A stretch of DNA of 64,000 nt. It comes from Zygnema cylindricum. Lineage: Eukaryota; Streptophyta; Zygnematophyceae; Zygnematales; Zygnemataceae. Location of the stretch: the NCBI GenBank assembly GCA_037447655.1, contig JBBHKE010000893.1, forward strand, positions 495,186 through 559,185. Direction: 5' to 3'. Below, piece by piece: positions 34,255 through 47,300 of this stretch (position 1 is the first letter of the stretch; each line of letters begins with the position of its first letter). The position numbers and the translations under genes are program-made. Under the pieces are notes generated by a model. It was not told where the DNA came from. It saw only the letters and a program-made list of their open reading frames with translations, and searched no databases.

Positions 34255-34945
34255 GATGAAACCCAATCTGCCAAGTCGTCGAAATTTCTCATATTGTTGG
34301 CCGTCTCGTCGAAATTTCTCATATTGTCGGTCGTCAAAATTTCTCATATTGTTAGTTGTTGCAACAGTTCAAGTCAGTCTTCACAACAAGACAACGGCTG
34401 AAAAATGGGAAACTACAAGACAACGGACAAAAAAATGGAAGCTTGGCGCATTCAGTGCTAATCTTTTTCTCCCGCACAATTTGTTTGCTGGACTCAAAAT
34501 TTCTCATATTGTCGATCGTCCCAACAAGAAAAGTCAGCCTTTTTAACAAGAGAACGGCTAAAAAAATGGAAACTACAAGACAAAAATGGACTCTTGGCGC
34601 ATTCAGTGCTAGAAATGGAGCAGCCGACGTAGGAAAAGCGGGCTGAAGTGCTTTCCGATTTTTTTTTCGCATTTCTAAAGAAACGAATGGCGCATGAAAA
34701 GGTGATTGAAGTTCTTTCCGGTTTTTTTGTTTGCCTTTCTAAAGCGACGAACGTTGTGGCTTGGATGGAGCCACACGTCTTACATGTGAAGTGATATAAT
34801 AACATAGTACGTATATTTGTACACTGTCGGAGGCTAAAGAGAAATAAAAGGAGAGAGCGACATAGAGGGAGAAAGAGACTTGCCAGAGGTCTAAAGAAAA
34901 ATAAAAGGCGAGAGCGATATAGAGGGAGAAAGAGACTAGCTCTCC
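34255..34945. repeat. Cluster of local tandem duplications
   Basis: Three kinds of duplication sit in series. Three copies of GAAATTTCTCATATTGT lie at 34278-34352. A roughly 130-150 bp duplication covers about 34340-34470 and 34490-34610 (TTGGCGCATTCAGTGCTA in both). A roughly 66 bp duplication of AATAAAAGG(A/C)GAGAGCGA lies at about 34840-34940. The resulting frames are not convincing genes. Confidence 0.7.
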
Positions 34946-37019
34946 TCATTTTCTCCTTTTCCTTTTTCCCCCACCTCGTTTTCATTTTACTTCAAAATCC
35001 TAAAAAACCCTTTATTTTTATTTTTTTAGACAGGTGGAACGAACCAGGGTTGAAGCAAAACCTTGAAAAACGTTGAAGATGATAGAGGTTAAGCTAAATG
35101 CTCGAGAAGAAAAAAAACAACTGATGATTTATTTTTTGTTATGTTTTTTTCAGTTATTGCAGTTTCTACTCTTTTTTTAATAAACACGAGACCTCTCTTC
35201 CTACGAAATCTCAATAAAACGTTGGCTTTATGTGTACAATACTTTAAAAATTATTGTATTCTCTCGCTAAAACGTTAGTTTTATGTGTAAGATACTCTAA
35301 AGATTTTTTTATTCTTCTATGTGTGAACAACAATTTTTAATCTCTTGAGTTTTAATCTTTATTTTATTTTTGTATGTATTTTGTGTTTTTTTTATATTAA
35401 TTTCAACATTTTTTCTTTATTTTTTTTTTTGTTTTTCATCTTTGAAATAGTCATTCAAACAGTTTTGTCCTTCTCAATTTTCTCTTTGAACGTTTTTACT
35501 ATGCGAACATAATGGCCAAGTAAACGAAAAAAACAAGAAACATACTTTCCATTGAAATTTCTATAGTGGCCAAGTAAACAAAACAACAAGCATGCTAACG
35601 TCAATGATGTAAGAGATAATATCACCTTTGGAGTCATATATAAATTGTAAGAGATAAAATGCTTCATGGTGTCGCATATAAACTCTAACGATGCATCAAA
35701 ATTGATGACTGAAATATTTATTTTTTTTTAAAAGACCCATGATTTATTGATATTCATTGGATGTATATTTGCACATTCCAATCGGACCGAGAGTTTGTAT
35801 TGTTTGTTATGAGGTTGTAGCTTACTTTTTATCAGATATCATATATATCAGAAGATCGCATGGGAAAATAAGGTTATCGGAATAGTAAAACGCATTCAAT
35901 ATCAACCACTAGTTAATGTTGTGTATTGAGAAATTGCTTATTGCGAGAAATATTGAATATCAAACAGTAAAAGGACTCAACATATTGCTCGAGGACTAAA
36001 AAAAACCATCGCAATTTGGTGGGAGGTGGGTGTTCGTACAAATGCAAGACGAAATAAAGTACGTAGGTTTGATTTATTTCCGACAACTGACGTACATTGT
36101 ATCGCAATGGTTATTGAGCTGATAATTCATTGCGACAAATCCTAATATCATTGCAATTTTAACCTTCTCGGTATACCTGATTGATTCATCGATTATTCGT
36201 AAGTCATTGAATATTGGAAAGAGGCCCCCGATACACAACACTACCAATGACTGGCCGCATCAAATACCATGGTAATAAGATGTCTTTGAGGTGCAAATAT
36301 TTCTTTTTCACCAACCCGTATTATTCGCGTTTTGTGTATTCGAGGGTCGTATACCATGCGTACCCTTTTTTACATGATCGACGGTAAACTTCCATCAGCA
36401 AAAAAGTGGTTGTCCATTGGATGCCGTACTTTTTGGTACCGTTTTGGATTGTTTTCTTTTTGTTTTTTGAACAGCATGTTTAATGAGATTTTATCACCAT
36501 TCTACATGGGTCCAGCCGTAAACGTTGGCTCCAATTTTGTTTTCCTACGCATCCGCGACGTTATCGCTCAATCTAACCAGTTTGTGAGTAACGACCTCAC
36601 GTGGACTAGGTTTTTTACAAGTTTGCCCGGTTGGTGTTAGGTTGTTGGGTGAATCGGCAGATCCGCCGAATATATGATTTTGTTTTGTTTGTGTTTTGAT
36701 TCGGTCTTATTTTAATTTGTGTTCAGTTTGCGTCGGCAGTATTAGTTACGTCTTGTTTAGTTTGAGTGTTGGCGAAGGCTCGTGTCATTTGGTACTGTAC
36801 GGTTTATAAGTCATTTAGTGTGTAGGACAGTGGTACGGTTTTATGTCTAACGCACGTTTAAGTTTGGCGTCACTTCTGTTTCGGAGTTGATGGTTGATGA
36901 GTTTCCGTGAAGTTAGTGGAAAAAGTCGTGCAGGCGAAGTCTTCCTTTGAGCTATTATTTAAGGAGAAGTGTGAGTCCGAAATCATTATGCGTTTGTAGT
37001 AGTAGATGCATAATGTGTT
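34946..37019. other. Two kilobases of AT-rich intergenic DNA
   Basis: T-rich runs and short frames only. I see no similarity to a protein or to other repeats in the window. Confidence 0.4.
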
Positions 37020-37027
37020 TGAAATAG

Positions 37028-38151
37028 TAGTGTTGTGTATCGGTTAAAAACTTATCGCGATAACACCGATACCGATAGTTATCAGTTATTGAACGGTTAG
37101 AGGTCCCGATATATCGGTCCGACCAAGAAATTCCATATCGGCGATAACTTTAAAAATATATAGTACGCATTATATAGTACCTTATTATATACTGTATTAT
37201 ACTATTTACATCATATAGCATGGCATGCCACGTATACTAATCTGTTCTGTAAATGTTTAACTGAAATTTATTACGGAAAACGCAGCACATCAAACGTTGG
37301 CCAGTTAACTGAACAGTAATTTTACGGCGACGTACGGAATTGTACCGGCAAACTGGTGAACATGGAAAGGGAAAAGAACTGCGGACACAAGGTACAATGG
37401 ACGCAAAATAACATTCTGCGCGCCGCCGGAATCGAACATACGAATTGGAATGAGAGAATACGAGCGCACGGCCAGCGTGAGCGCCGGCATCTCGGAAAAG
37501 CTTTTTTGGCGACTTATGCCAAAATAGCCGACAGATTGACACGTGGCAGGTTTCCAATGGATCTCAATGAAGAAAGGGACAAAGCCAAGGCGTCGGATGT
37601 GAAAGTACATCGTTTTTTGAATCCGTAACAAAACCGTACAGTTGAGTACATAATGTATGGATATTGACAAACGGTCAAGATGTTGTCGTCAGATTAGAAT
37701 GGACGTCAGAAAATTATGTCAAAAAATTTCAAGATTTTACCAATCAGAATGATTGGGAAGCTAAGGAAAAATGTTCTCGTTCCACTTGTTAGACATACAT
37801 ATGTCACATGAACGGAAATCGGACGGACCTGCTAATTTTTAGCGTGTTTTTTGCAGGAAGAAAAAAAAAAAACAGGAGATACTGAAGCTACCCGGTAATC
37901 ATTTGAAAAAACTCATTGGCGGTCGCTACAGTACCGTAGAGGAGCTTGACCGTACATTTATATGTACGGTCCGTACATATTTCGCTGATAGTTATCGATA
38001 TCGGTGTTATCGCTGATAAATACCGACAAATATTGGTTTTTTATCGGCGATAACACCGATAACGAAATATCGTACCAATATATCGATTATCGGGTACCCG
38101 AAAAAAGGTCCATATCGGTTATCGGCAAATCCTTACCGATACACAACACTA
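37028..38151. mobile_element. Non-autonomous hAT-type element (1124 bp) with 8-bp target duplication
   Basis: The terminal inverted repeats TAGTGTTGTGTATCGGT (17 bp, perfect) are flanked by TGAAATAG at 37020-37027 and TGAAATAG at 38152-38159. An 8-bp duplication and TAGnG termini are typical of hAT elements. The subterminal regions are rich in ATCGGTG/CACCGATA words in both orientations. The centre (about 37230-37770) resembles copia LTR sequence rather than a transposase, so the element must rely on a transposase from elsewhere. Confidence 0.85.
37430..37600. repeat. Copia LTR fragment inside the hAT element
   Basis: It aligns with LTR E at about 8895-9060: GTGAGCGC, ATCTC(G/A)GAA, TTTTGGCG(A/G)CTTATG and AGCCGACAGATTGAC are shared in order. 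The similarity fades on both sides but probably extends from about 37230 to 37770. Confidence 0.6.
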
Positions 38152-38159
38152 TGAAATAG

Positions 38160-39164
38160 TAATGCATCAAGGTTAAGTGAGAGTGAGTGTAAGGAAGAAG
38201 TAAGTGCGAGTTAGTGAAGGAGTGAAAAGATGTGAGTGAATAAGAAGAGTGAGAGTAGGAAAGGGAAAAGCCTTCGGCTGAATAAAAGTATATTTGGTCG
38301 ATGTACTTTGTTGTGAGATTGTGAGACTGTTTGTGTTAAGCTTCCGCTGTACATGTTATTTTTGTTCGGTTTATTTTTGAGTGCAACGATCCTATTTTTT
38401 ATCAGTTGGTGGGGTCTGGTGGGACTCGTATTTTAGAGCCCAAAAGGCATTAGACCCACCAATTTGCAAGGTACCGCCCGGGTACCTCGGATTTTTAGGG
38501 TTATATGTTTAAGGTTTTTGATTGGTGTTGTGTTTTTTTTTAATAAAAAAAAACACACATGAGAAAATATCCTATACATATTTATACACACGCCGCGCCG
38601 CGCGGCGCGGCGTGTCGTAAGACGAAATGAAAAGGGGGCGACGTGGACGCGTGCGCTTCCTCGACCCACCAGATCCACCAGTTGTCCGTAGCGCGAAAAT
38701 TGCAAGGTTCAGTACAGTGCTACTGTGCTACAGTACTGTTCTGTAGCTTCAAACTGGCTGTGTACAATCGTTACACGTGTAATTATAAATTAAGTTTCAC
38801 AATGGATGGACGATGATAACCGTACACGTCGTATAGGTCATGTGACGTCGAGTATCCACCCAAAGCCACGGAAAAACTGTTTGCCAATATGTGAAGCGGA
38901 AGAGGTTTCGGGTTTTAAAACATTACAACGCAGTTCTACATTGTATAATATGCAAAGTACAAATACTGAATCTAATACTCTTCCATGAAACTTAGATTTC
39001 GTTCGCTCGCACCAATCTTCACATTCAAAAGATTCTACGCTCGAATACATCTTTTGACGATTTTTAGCATCTGAACAGAAGCCTACGTGGTAAAATCAGA
39101 ATAAAGCACGTAGGTGAAGGCACTGTACTGTACTGTAGATTTACTGGTACGACCTGATGGCAAA
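38160..39164. other. Intergenic DNA with a GC palindrome
   Basis: No gene is recognised. At 38588-38615 lies a perfect 28-bp palindrome (left half ACACGCCGCGCCGC) in otherwise AT-rich DNA. It could extrude as a cruciform. The surrounding frames are short. Confidence 0.5.
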
Positions 39165-39325
39165 CTGGTTCAAATCATAGTTTTAAAGTAGGTGAAAGTC
39201 GCCCATACAATATGCCTATTGTACGTAAATTTTACAATACTACCTTAAGACCCATATTGTATTGGCTGCAAAATGAAATAAAATAGTAACAGGGTTGAGT
39301 TGAACCAGGCTCCATAAAAGTTACG
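39165..39325. repeat. Fragment of the hAT-derived repeat, right-end part
   Basis: It matches the reverse complement of 24630-24790 (CAATATGCCTATTGTACG, TTAAGACCCATATTGTATTGG, GTAACAGGGTTGAGTT). Confidence 0.65.
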
Positions 39326-39717
39326 GCCAAGTTGGCTTCTGGAACTTTCAGTGAACGAGCTGTTTCACCGTTACAAAGTACAAACTAAGAAATTCGCTGA
39401 CGGTTATTACGGATTTGAATGCTGAAGATACCAGGTGCAATAGTGGTCCTAATTAACTGAGTATCTAGCAAGTAGCGTGTACTGCCTAAAAAACCATTTA
39501 GTATAAAAAGATCAGTACTCATATGTATTTCAAAAGACAAGTGCTGTTGTCAAGTGATGCCTGCTTTGTAAAATGGGGGCCAATCGAGATGCCACGTTGC
39601 CTCTGTATGTACACCGTCCGAGAATCGCGTGGGACTTCAGAGCACGTGGGGATTTTTCTAATCTGTACCATCTGTCAAACGTTAGTTTAAAGTTGATACC
39701 TCGATCTCAAAGGAAAA

Positions 39718-39985
39718 CTCGCCACGATAGCGTAAAGTGTCTTGTAAGAAAAAGACAATAGCTACTCGTACACTTTTGACTTTCTCGTCTATTTTACAAA
39801 TGATATTTCGCCACAATAGCACAAAGTACAAAGAATATATGTGGAAAAATGGTCTTTTCATGGTCAAAATTGTGAATTTTGTTACAAATGAGAGCTCGCC
39901 ACGATAGACTACAAGTACAATGGAATCACGGTCTTAATTTGCCAATAGTCCTTCAAATTAGAGCTCGCCACGATAGCATAAAAGT
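39718..39985. repeat. Four spaced copies of a CTCGCCACGATAG block
   Basis: Copies start at about 39718, 39809, 39894 and 39964, each CTCGCCACGATAG (or TTCGCCACAATAG) followed by AAAGTAC-type sequence, spaced about 70-90 bp. It lies about 280 bp upstream of the first predicted exon of the histidine kinase. Confidence 0.65.
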
Positions 39986-40264
39986 ACAGAGATTACTTTT
40001 GTGGAAATTTGCCATCACACTTGCCTTCACACTGTTGCCCTCGGTAATGAATCTTTCTTCTACTGCTGCCATCCACACCAATTAACTTTGTTTCTTTGCA
40101 TTATTCGCTTCAGAGGCGTTGCGGCCAGTAGTATTTACAGTATTCTCTTCTATGTAGGCAACAGAGATTTATACTGTATAGTAGCCTTTATGTGATTTCG
40201 ACTATCAATAAATAATAATACACACTAGTGCTGTAATTATTAGAATAATAATACCAACAGCTTG

Positions 40265-43200
40265 ATGCAGTGTGAGGCTAGTAAAAAGCGAAAATATGGC
40301 ACCATTGCCGTGGCTGATGGCGATGTCTATGTGGAGAAGTGTTGCACGTGGGAGAGAGAGAGGCTGACTAGATGCTGTACTGAAGGGCAAAAAGATGACA
40401 CGTGGCACGACTGCGCACCAGAAGTAGACAGGTCAGTATAGCTCCAAATTCCTCAGTTTCATATTTCACTGTTTCAGTTCAACAGGGAAAACTATGTATT
40501 ATAAGTAACCAAATAATGCAGACCAAATAAAGTACTCCTAAGTAATGTACATTGTTTGACATAGAACCATAACAAACTGGAACTAGGAGATGTATTCCTT
40601 TTTAAAGAAGGAAGAGACCGAAGATGGTGGAAACCGTCCTTGTCAATTTTCTTGCAACTTTACATACTAAACAGGGACTGTAAATATTTTTTTGCAATCC
40701 TCTATTATGACTGTAGTGAACTTCAATGTTAAGTGTCAACTCTTAAAAGTCCTGAGAATCTATTCCTTTTGTTAGACTTTGGTATTTTGTTGTCCCAAGT
40801 CCTGGGGAAAATTCATTGATTTTTGTTAAACTCTGGTATTTTGTTGTTGCAGGGATGAGTCCCCTGGAATCACTCGCACATCATCTCCCAGGAGTATGGC
40901 TTTCTGTGGAGACGCCACGTGGCAGTGCTGTGTGGAGAAGAAGCTTCTGGAGCAATCAGGAATGGGAACTATTACTGTTGGAAGAAACCAGAAGATAATC
41001 ACTTGCAGGTGTGGAATCATGATCACATAATGATGTTTAATACTGCCTATCGCTTTTAGTGTGGAAGGAATTGTTAGTGTAAATGCGGAATTGGAATGTA
41101 TAATACTATTGTTGTAGGGAGATGTGGCGGATTGTAATCCACTCCCTTAAGCGGAGTTTCTAACTCGATTTGAATATTTTCTGATTTTCGGCCAAAAGAA
41201 GTCGCGTCTGAGTTTGTGTTATTATCACTAGTAGTAGCAATGCGGAGTATACGTAAGAGTCGATCTGACGGTTGACATTGGTTTGCATTGGTTGCCTGTC
41301 TACCTCTCAGTAGAAAGAAAGGCTTTTCTCTTGTTAATTTGAATAGAGGACTGACCCCTGTCATCATAGGTTCAACTAATTAGTGATCTTATGCTTTAAT
41401 GTTTTCTGTAGTTTTTTTTTTTTTGGGGGTTGTTTCCAACAAGGTAATGAGACAGTTTGACAGAGGTTCTATATTACTATGAATATTGACATTGCATGAT
41501 TTGATGCTAGGCATGGTAGCAATCTTTTGGATCAAGTTATGTGACAGAGTTTTCTTATTACTTTTTTGGAACTGTTAATTGATTGTGTTTGTGTCCGTTG
41601 TGAAGCTGAAAATTAAGCTGACACACTGAAAGTTTTCAAAGTTGTTGTGCCGGTTGATAACAGTAAAACTACTTGCAAAATGCTGAAATGTTCCATGAAA
41701 GTTTTGGAGGGACTCTGGCTGGCGAAGCTTGTAGAAGAAGACAACAGAGCATTTTTCCAGGTCATACTTCTCACTCCTAAACTGTATTAGAGGTATTTGA
41801 CAGAGCTTCTGAATGTATCAGTTTCTTCTTCGTTGTTTTTGACAAGGCTTTGACCTCGTCCATTTAGGCACTAAGTACTAGGAATTATTTTTCCATTACG
41901 ATGGGATAAGCCGTTGTAAAGTATTAAGCGTTCAAGGGTTTTTGGTATTCAATTACGGTTATGGATCATACTATTCAAGACAGAATGCGATAAAGAATTT
42001 CCGGCTTTTAGCTTGCTATTATTGCCTCATCTCCTGAACGTGTCAGTCAAGTAGAAGGATTGGTGTTGCTTGCTTGTTGCAGGCCGCGTATGAAGAATGC
42101 AGGATAAATGGGGCAGGAAATCTGACAGTTACTGAGTGGAAATGGACGACACCTGATGGAAGCACGATATGGATCAAAATCAGAGCTGCAGTTGCCATAG
42201 CTGAAGGAAGTTTTTTGCTTATTGAAGATGTCACACATACAAAACCTTCCAAGGTAAAAACATGATGTCTTGACCCTCGGATGATTTCAGCTGAATGACT
42301 GCTGTTTTGCCGAGTCGCATATGCTTATTTCAACCAAGTCCAAGGTGGATGTCATGGTTTTCTTTTTAGGATCTGGTAATCGTTCATGAAAACTTGAAGT
42401 TGAATTGGAAGATTTGATAATCTGGCCACATTTGTCTAGATGTCTTATGTTGTAGATCCCCGGATTCAAACTTTTTTGTAGTAAAAGCTGAGCCTTCCGT
42501 GAGGTACCTTTTTACACTGCCAATTGTTGTTGGTGGACACCCAGATAGTGGCCCATAGCCATCAAAATTTCTCGGTTCTGGATGAGCACAATGGATTATT
42601 CATACTTGTAAAAATTGGCTTGGCAATTTTGTTGTCCTTTTTTGTGATGTCTTTTTTTAATTCTCGCAGCAGTGGGTTCTTTGTTGTCAAATTTATTTTC
42701 CTGCATCCAGGCGTCCAAGTAGTGGTAGTAAGTAATCCCAGTGAGTTGATCTCGTAAGTTATTCTAGTAAGTAATCTTAGTACGTTATTTTAGTAAGTGT
42801 TTCTTGTAAGTTATCCTGTTGAGTAATCCCAGTAAGAAATCTTAGTAGGTAATCCTAGTAAGTAATCTTAGTAAGTTTTTTTAGGAAGTATTTCGTACAA
42901 GTAATCCTAGTGAGTAATCCTAGTAAGTAGTCCTACTAAGTAGTCCCTAGTAAGTAGTCCTAGTAGGTAATCCTAGTAAGTAATCTTCAACTTTTTGATT
43001 CTGGGCAGTTGGACAGAACAGTGAGCTCCCTCCATCAGCCGGCGAATCTAATGTGGTTTATGCCCATTGGAGTAGTGCATGTGCATCCTGACGGGAAGCT
43101 CGTAGTAAATCGGGAAATTGAAATTTTGACGGGCTTCTCAGCAATTGAAGTTGCAACAGTAAATGACTGGTTTAGCAAACTGTACAGGGAACATGAGGAT

Positions 43201-44272
43201 GAAGTTCGTGCAATGTTTAAGGAGTCAGAAGCAAAACGTCAATCAAGAAAATTTCAGACTGAAATCTACCGCAAAGACAGTGTTCGGAGGTGGATTGAGT
43301 ACACATCTCATTATGATGGACCGATAGAGGTGTGGACTTTTATTTAATGGGAACATAAGCTGATTTATTAGTAACTGGACTCTTGCCTACTTTGTGATTA
43401 TAATAAGACGATAAGCTGCTAAGGCTTGTGTTTACTCCTTGGACTGGCTCTTTTTTCTCAGGAGCTATTATATAAAAATTTCAGTTCTCATTCAATGTCT
43501 CTTATTATTCCACATCTTGCAGATCTGGCTTGCACAAGATGTCACAGACATTATTCTTTCGCAAGAGAAATGTCGAGCAGTTTTTGACTTGTCACTGGTA
43601 ATTTTCTCAACCAAATGATTAGGAGAAATGGGCTAGTCTATTTCCCGCGTTCTCTCTCTCTCTTTTTTTTTTGGTTTGCCGCTGAGGAGCCTGAGGAGCT
43701 TGAGGAGCTTGAGGAGCTTGAGTTAATTGTACAGCAGCCAGTTTCTTGATAACCGTGTTTTACAAGAATGCTGGTAACCTCCTCAGTTTTGTCTTTTTGC
43801 AGGAGCCATCCTGTCTGTTTCGTGCAGATGGTGTCTGTGTGGATTGCAATGATGCCGCTGCGAAGCTTCTGAAGTATAGGAACAAGGAGGAGATGCTGTC
43901 TGAAAATGTGACAATTTTGTCTATTTCTCCCGAAAGGCAGGAGGACGGCGAGTTATCAGCAGAGAAATGTCCAAATCTTCATTTGATGAAGGAAGTGAAA
44001 AAGGAACAAGATCCTCGCTTCCTTTGGACGCATTGTGCCAAGGATGGGACGCTGATTCCTGTAGAAGTGCTTCTAAGGGTATGTTTGTTGTTTTTGAGAA
44101 GCTGAATGGGTTTCTTATTGGAGGTTCAAACATTCGACTTGTACTGGGTGTGAGAAACTAAAGTAGGGTATTACTTTTGCTTTGGACTTTTACTTGATGC
44201 AAGCTCGTTTTGTGCCATCTTTTGGAGTTGATCACGACGTGTGTGCAAAAGACGGATTAAGTTCTCCTCCCT

Positions 44273-44315
<43 letters not shown>

Positions 44316-47300
44316 CCTTTCCCTGTCTCTCTCTCCCCCTCTCTCATGCCTCCCTCTCGCTCTCTCTCTCTCTCCCCTCTTTCTTTCTCCGGCTCTCTCT
44401 TCCTCTCTCTTCCCCTTTCCCGCTGATATTGACGAAGTTCATGTGGATAATGTTGTGTGTCAGAATGTGGAAGTGGGAGGGGAACTTTTGTACCTCGTGC
44501 AATGGCATGACTTGACCCAAATAAAGCAGCAAGAAGAACAGCTTCGAAAAGCGAAAGAGATGGCAGAGCAAGCAAATGAAGCAAAGAGTCGCTTTCTTGC
44601 AAATATGAGCCATGAGATTAGGACACCAATGAATGGTGAGAATGCTATTGCTCAGAATGCAAGCTCTGTGTTCATGAACGAGTTAGGAGCTGTACAAGAC
44701 ATTCGGGTTCTCTGTTTGCCGATTACCTTTCCAGCTCTTTCGGTTTTGTTTTTTGTTCAATAGCTACTACAAGTTGGTGTCTTTTTGCCTTCCTGTCAGT
44801 TACTCGATGTGATTTTGGCCGAAAATTTTATCTCCTCTGGATTCACAAATACATTACCTTGCAATGGTTTGCTATCCTCAACAAAGTCTGAAAAGAACGT
44901 CCTTTCCGGAAATTTTATTTCGTAGAACATAAGTCTTCCGACTCAGCATTATCATTTTTGTAGGCATATTTTTCTGAAGGCTTATTATTTCATTTTTGAT
45001 AGGGTTGTGTATCTTCTGCATGTACGAAATTGGCAAGTTGCAGGAATATTCAGTGAGGGTGGTTTACACTTAAACAGAACTTTAGGATTACCCGAAAGTA
45101 TCCAGATGTTGTTTTCTTCAACTCAACAAGTTAATTTTCCGGGTCGATGTTCAACATTTTAGAAACAAATTTTTTAGCTGCACCTTACTTGCATGACCCT
45201 AGTTACCGGTCCTGTCTGTAATCAACTATTTAACTGTTCCTGTTTGTCATTCAGGTGTAATTGGGATTGCGGAGCTCCTCCTGAAGACGGATCTGACTGA
45301 AGAGCAGAAAATGTACTTAGACATCATTCGGACAGCGGGAAATAATCTTCTTCGCATAATATCTGATGTGCTCGATTTGAGCAAAATTGATTCACATTCG
45401 ATTGTCCTCGAAGAGATTCCGTTTGAGCTTCGTAAATTGTTGGACGAGGTTATTGCGCTTTTGGAGGTCATGGCACAGGAAAAGGGCTTGGAGGTAATCT
45501 GACTCTCCCTTATATACTTTCTTTTGAGGCTTTACTTTTGCATAGACAAACCAAGATTTTCAAAATTGCAGTATTAAAGTTTTTTTGCGGCTGGGTTTTC
45601 TAATACGGTAGGCATTCTGTGACGCTACATACAGTCATGTTCGGTCTTTAACTTGAAAGAATTTGAAAACCTGTAAAGCTTATTATCGTGTTTTTTCCAT
45701 TCTTGAAGCCTCTTTGTATTCAGTCTGTTACACTTTGCATGTTTTAACTTCTGTTTTAGACCTTGGACATCTTTGAGTTACAGATATGTTAAATGTTTGG
45801 CGTTTCAAAGTTTTTCTTGAGTAGAAGAGGAAATTAGAAAAAAAACAACTGGAAGAAAAGAAATTGTTTTGTAATATTCAAAGCTTCTGACATTGTACAG
45901 GTTTGCGTTTGGGGGGTGTTGTTACTTGTCATCAAACAGTTATCCCATTCTGTTGATGATGCTCTCGCTAGCAAAGTCATTGGGGATCCAGGCCGAGTAC
46001 GTCAAGTATTGCTCAACCTTATTGTTAATTCAATAAAATTCACTGAAAAGTAAGCCTTTTTTTCTCAATTTGAAGTAGTAGGTCCTTCGTGATTTTTTGC
46101 CTCTTACGTTTTGATTGGCCAGTTTACCTCCGTTTTCAGGCAAAACTACACCGCCTATCGTTATTAGAGTTGATAACACTAATTCGGTTACGACTTTTTT
46201 GCCGAAAATCATAAAATAGTGTTAACAACACTATTGAAGGAAGTGGACAAAAATCTGCCACGTCCCTTTGCACTTAATTAGTATTATTCATTCTAATTTC
46301 GCATTAACGCTAATAAATCCTTAACGCTAATAACGATGGGCTGTGTAGTGGTCACTATAGAGCTTCCTGCGGTACAACATTGGACGATGTTTTATTCTTG
46401 GCGGTTTTAAGTCTTACGTACTTGTTTGATTTGCAAACTTAAGGATCTTTGCAATTGCATTGGAGCCAGTTTAACCAATAATATGCAAAATATTGTTATC
46501 TTCTTAAAGATATGTCCACAAAGGTGCAGTCGTTCTTAAACACTGTAAACAGTAAACCGAGTCTGGTAATAGCTACATCGCATTGCTGTCTGCATTTTTC
46601 TCATTCTGTTTGACTTGCTGTTTTCTACAGAGGTAGTATTCATGTCGTTGTGAAACTTCCGGACGCCAAACAGTCTGTGAGCAACGCTCAAGGGGAGACG
46701 ACGGAGAGAGGGGAAGCAGTTGTACACTTTGCCATCTACGATACAGGACTGGGCATTACTGAAGAAGCCCAGGGACGAATTTTTCACGCATTTATGCAGG
46801 TGGGAAATGGTACATTGAGGACGTTTAAGCTTCTTTTCTTTTATTTTTTTTATAGGTTTCTCTTTTGACTTTGTATAAAGCAAAAGGGAGGTGTAAAAAG
46901 GTGGAGGGCTGTATAGAGATGAGCTACATGTGATTGTTGATCCATGTATGATGGGTAACTGGTTTACATATGTTATAAGTAAAGTTTTTTTCCAGGTTTG
47001 TCTAGTTGTAGAAGTGAAGTGGAATGAAAAGTAAGTCCACATTTTGGTTTTCAGTTAGTGCTTCTTTTACAGCTAATAATTGTTTCAGTGTTTTGTTAAC
47101 TGGTTTTTTTCTCCACATTTTTGTTGCTGTACTCTTTGTGGCATACAGGCTGATTCTTCTACCTGTCGCAAATTTGGAGGAACCGGGTACGTCGTAAGAT
47201 GCAGGAAATATGTACTACGGAGAAATTTAACATGAATGTTTTGTAGTGTAGGATGAGTTTGGTTAAAAGCTCTGTCTTGTTTTAAACTATTTAGTTGGTT

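Noticed and set aside
36332-36640. 102-residue frame with hydrophobic stretches
   Set aside because: No neighbouring exon, homologue or codon support. Expected by chance in T-rich DNA.
40855-41000. Frame [19 protein letters not shown] as a PAS start for the histidine kinase
   Set aside because: It hits a TAA before the donor at 41009. The alternative frame is open through the exon and matches the phase of both neighbouring exons.
45901-45939. Earlier splice acceptor at 45900 giving an extra [13 protein letters not shown] segment in the histidine kinase
   Set aside because: The frame is open, but the inserted hydrophobic segment disrupts the region between HisKA and the N-box. Acceptor CAG at 45937-45939 gives [13 protein letters not shown], which fits the family.
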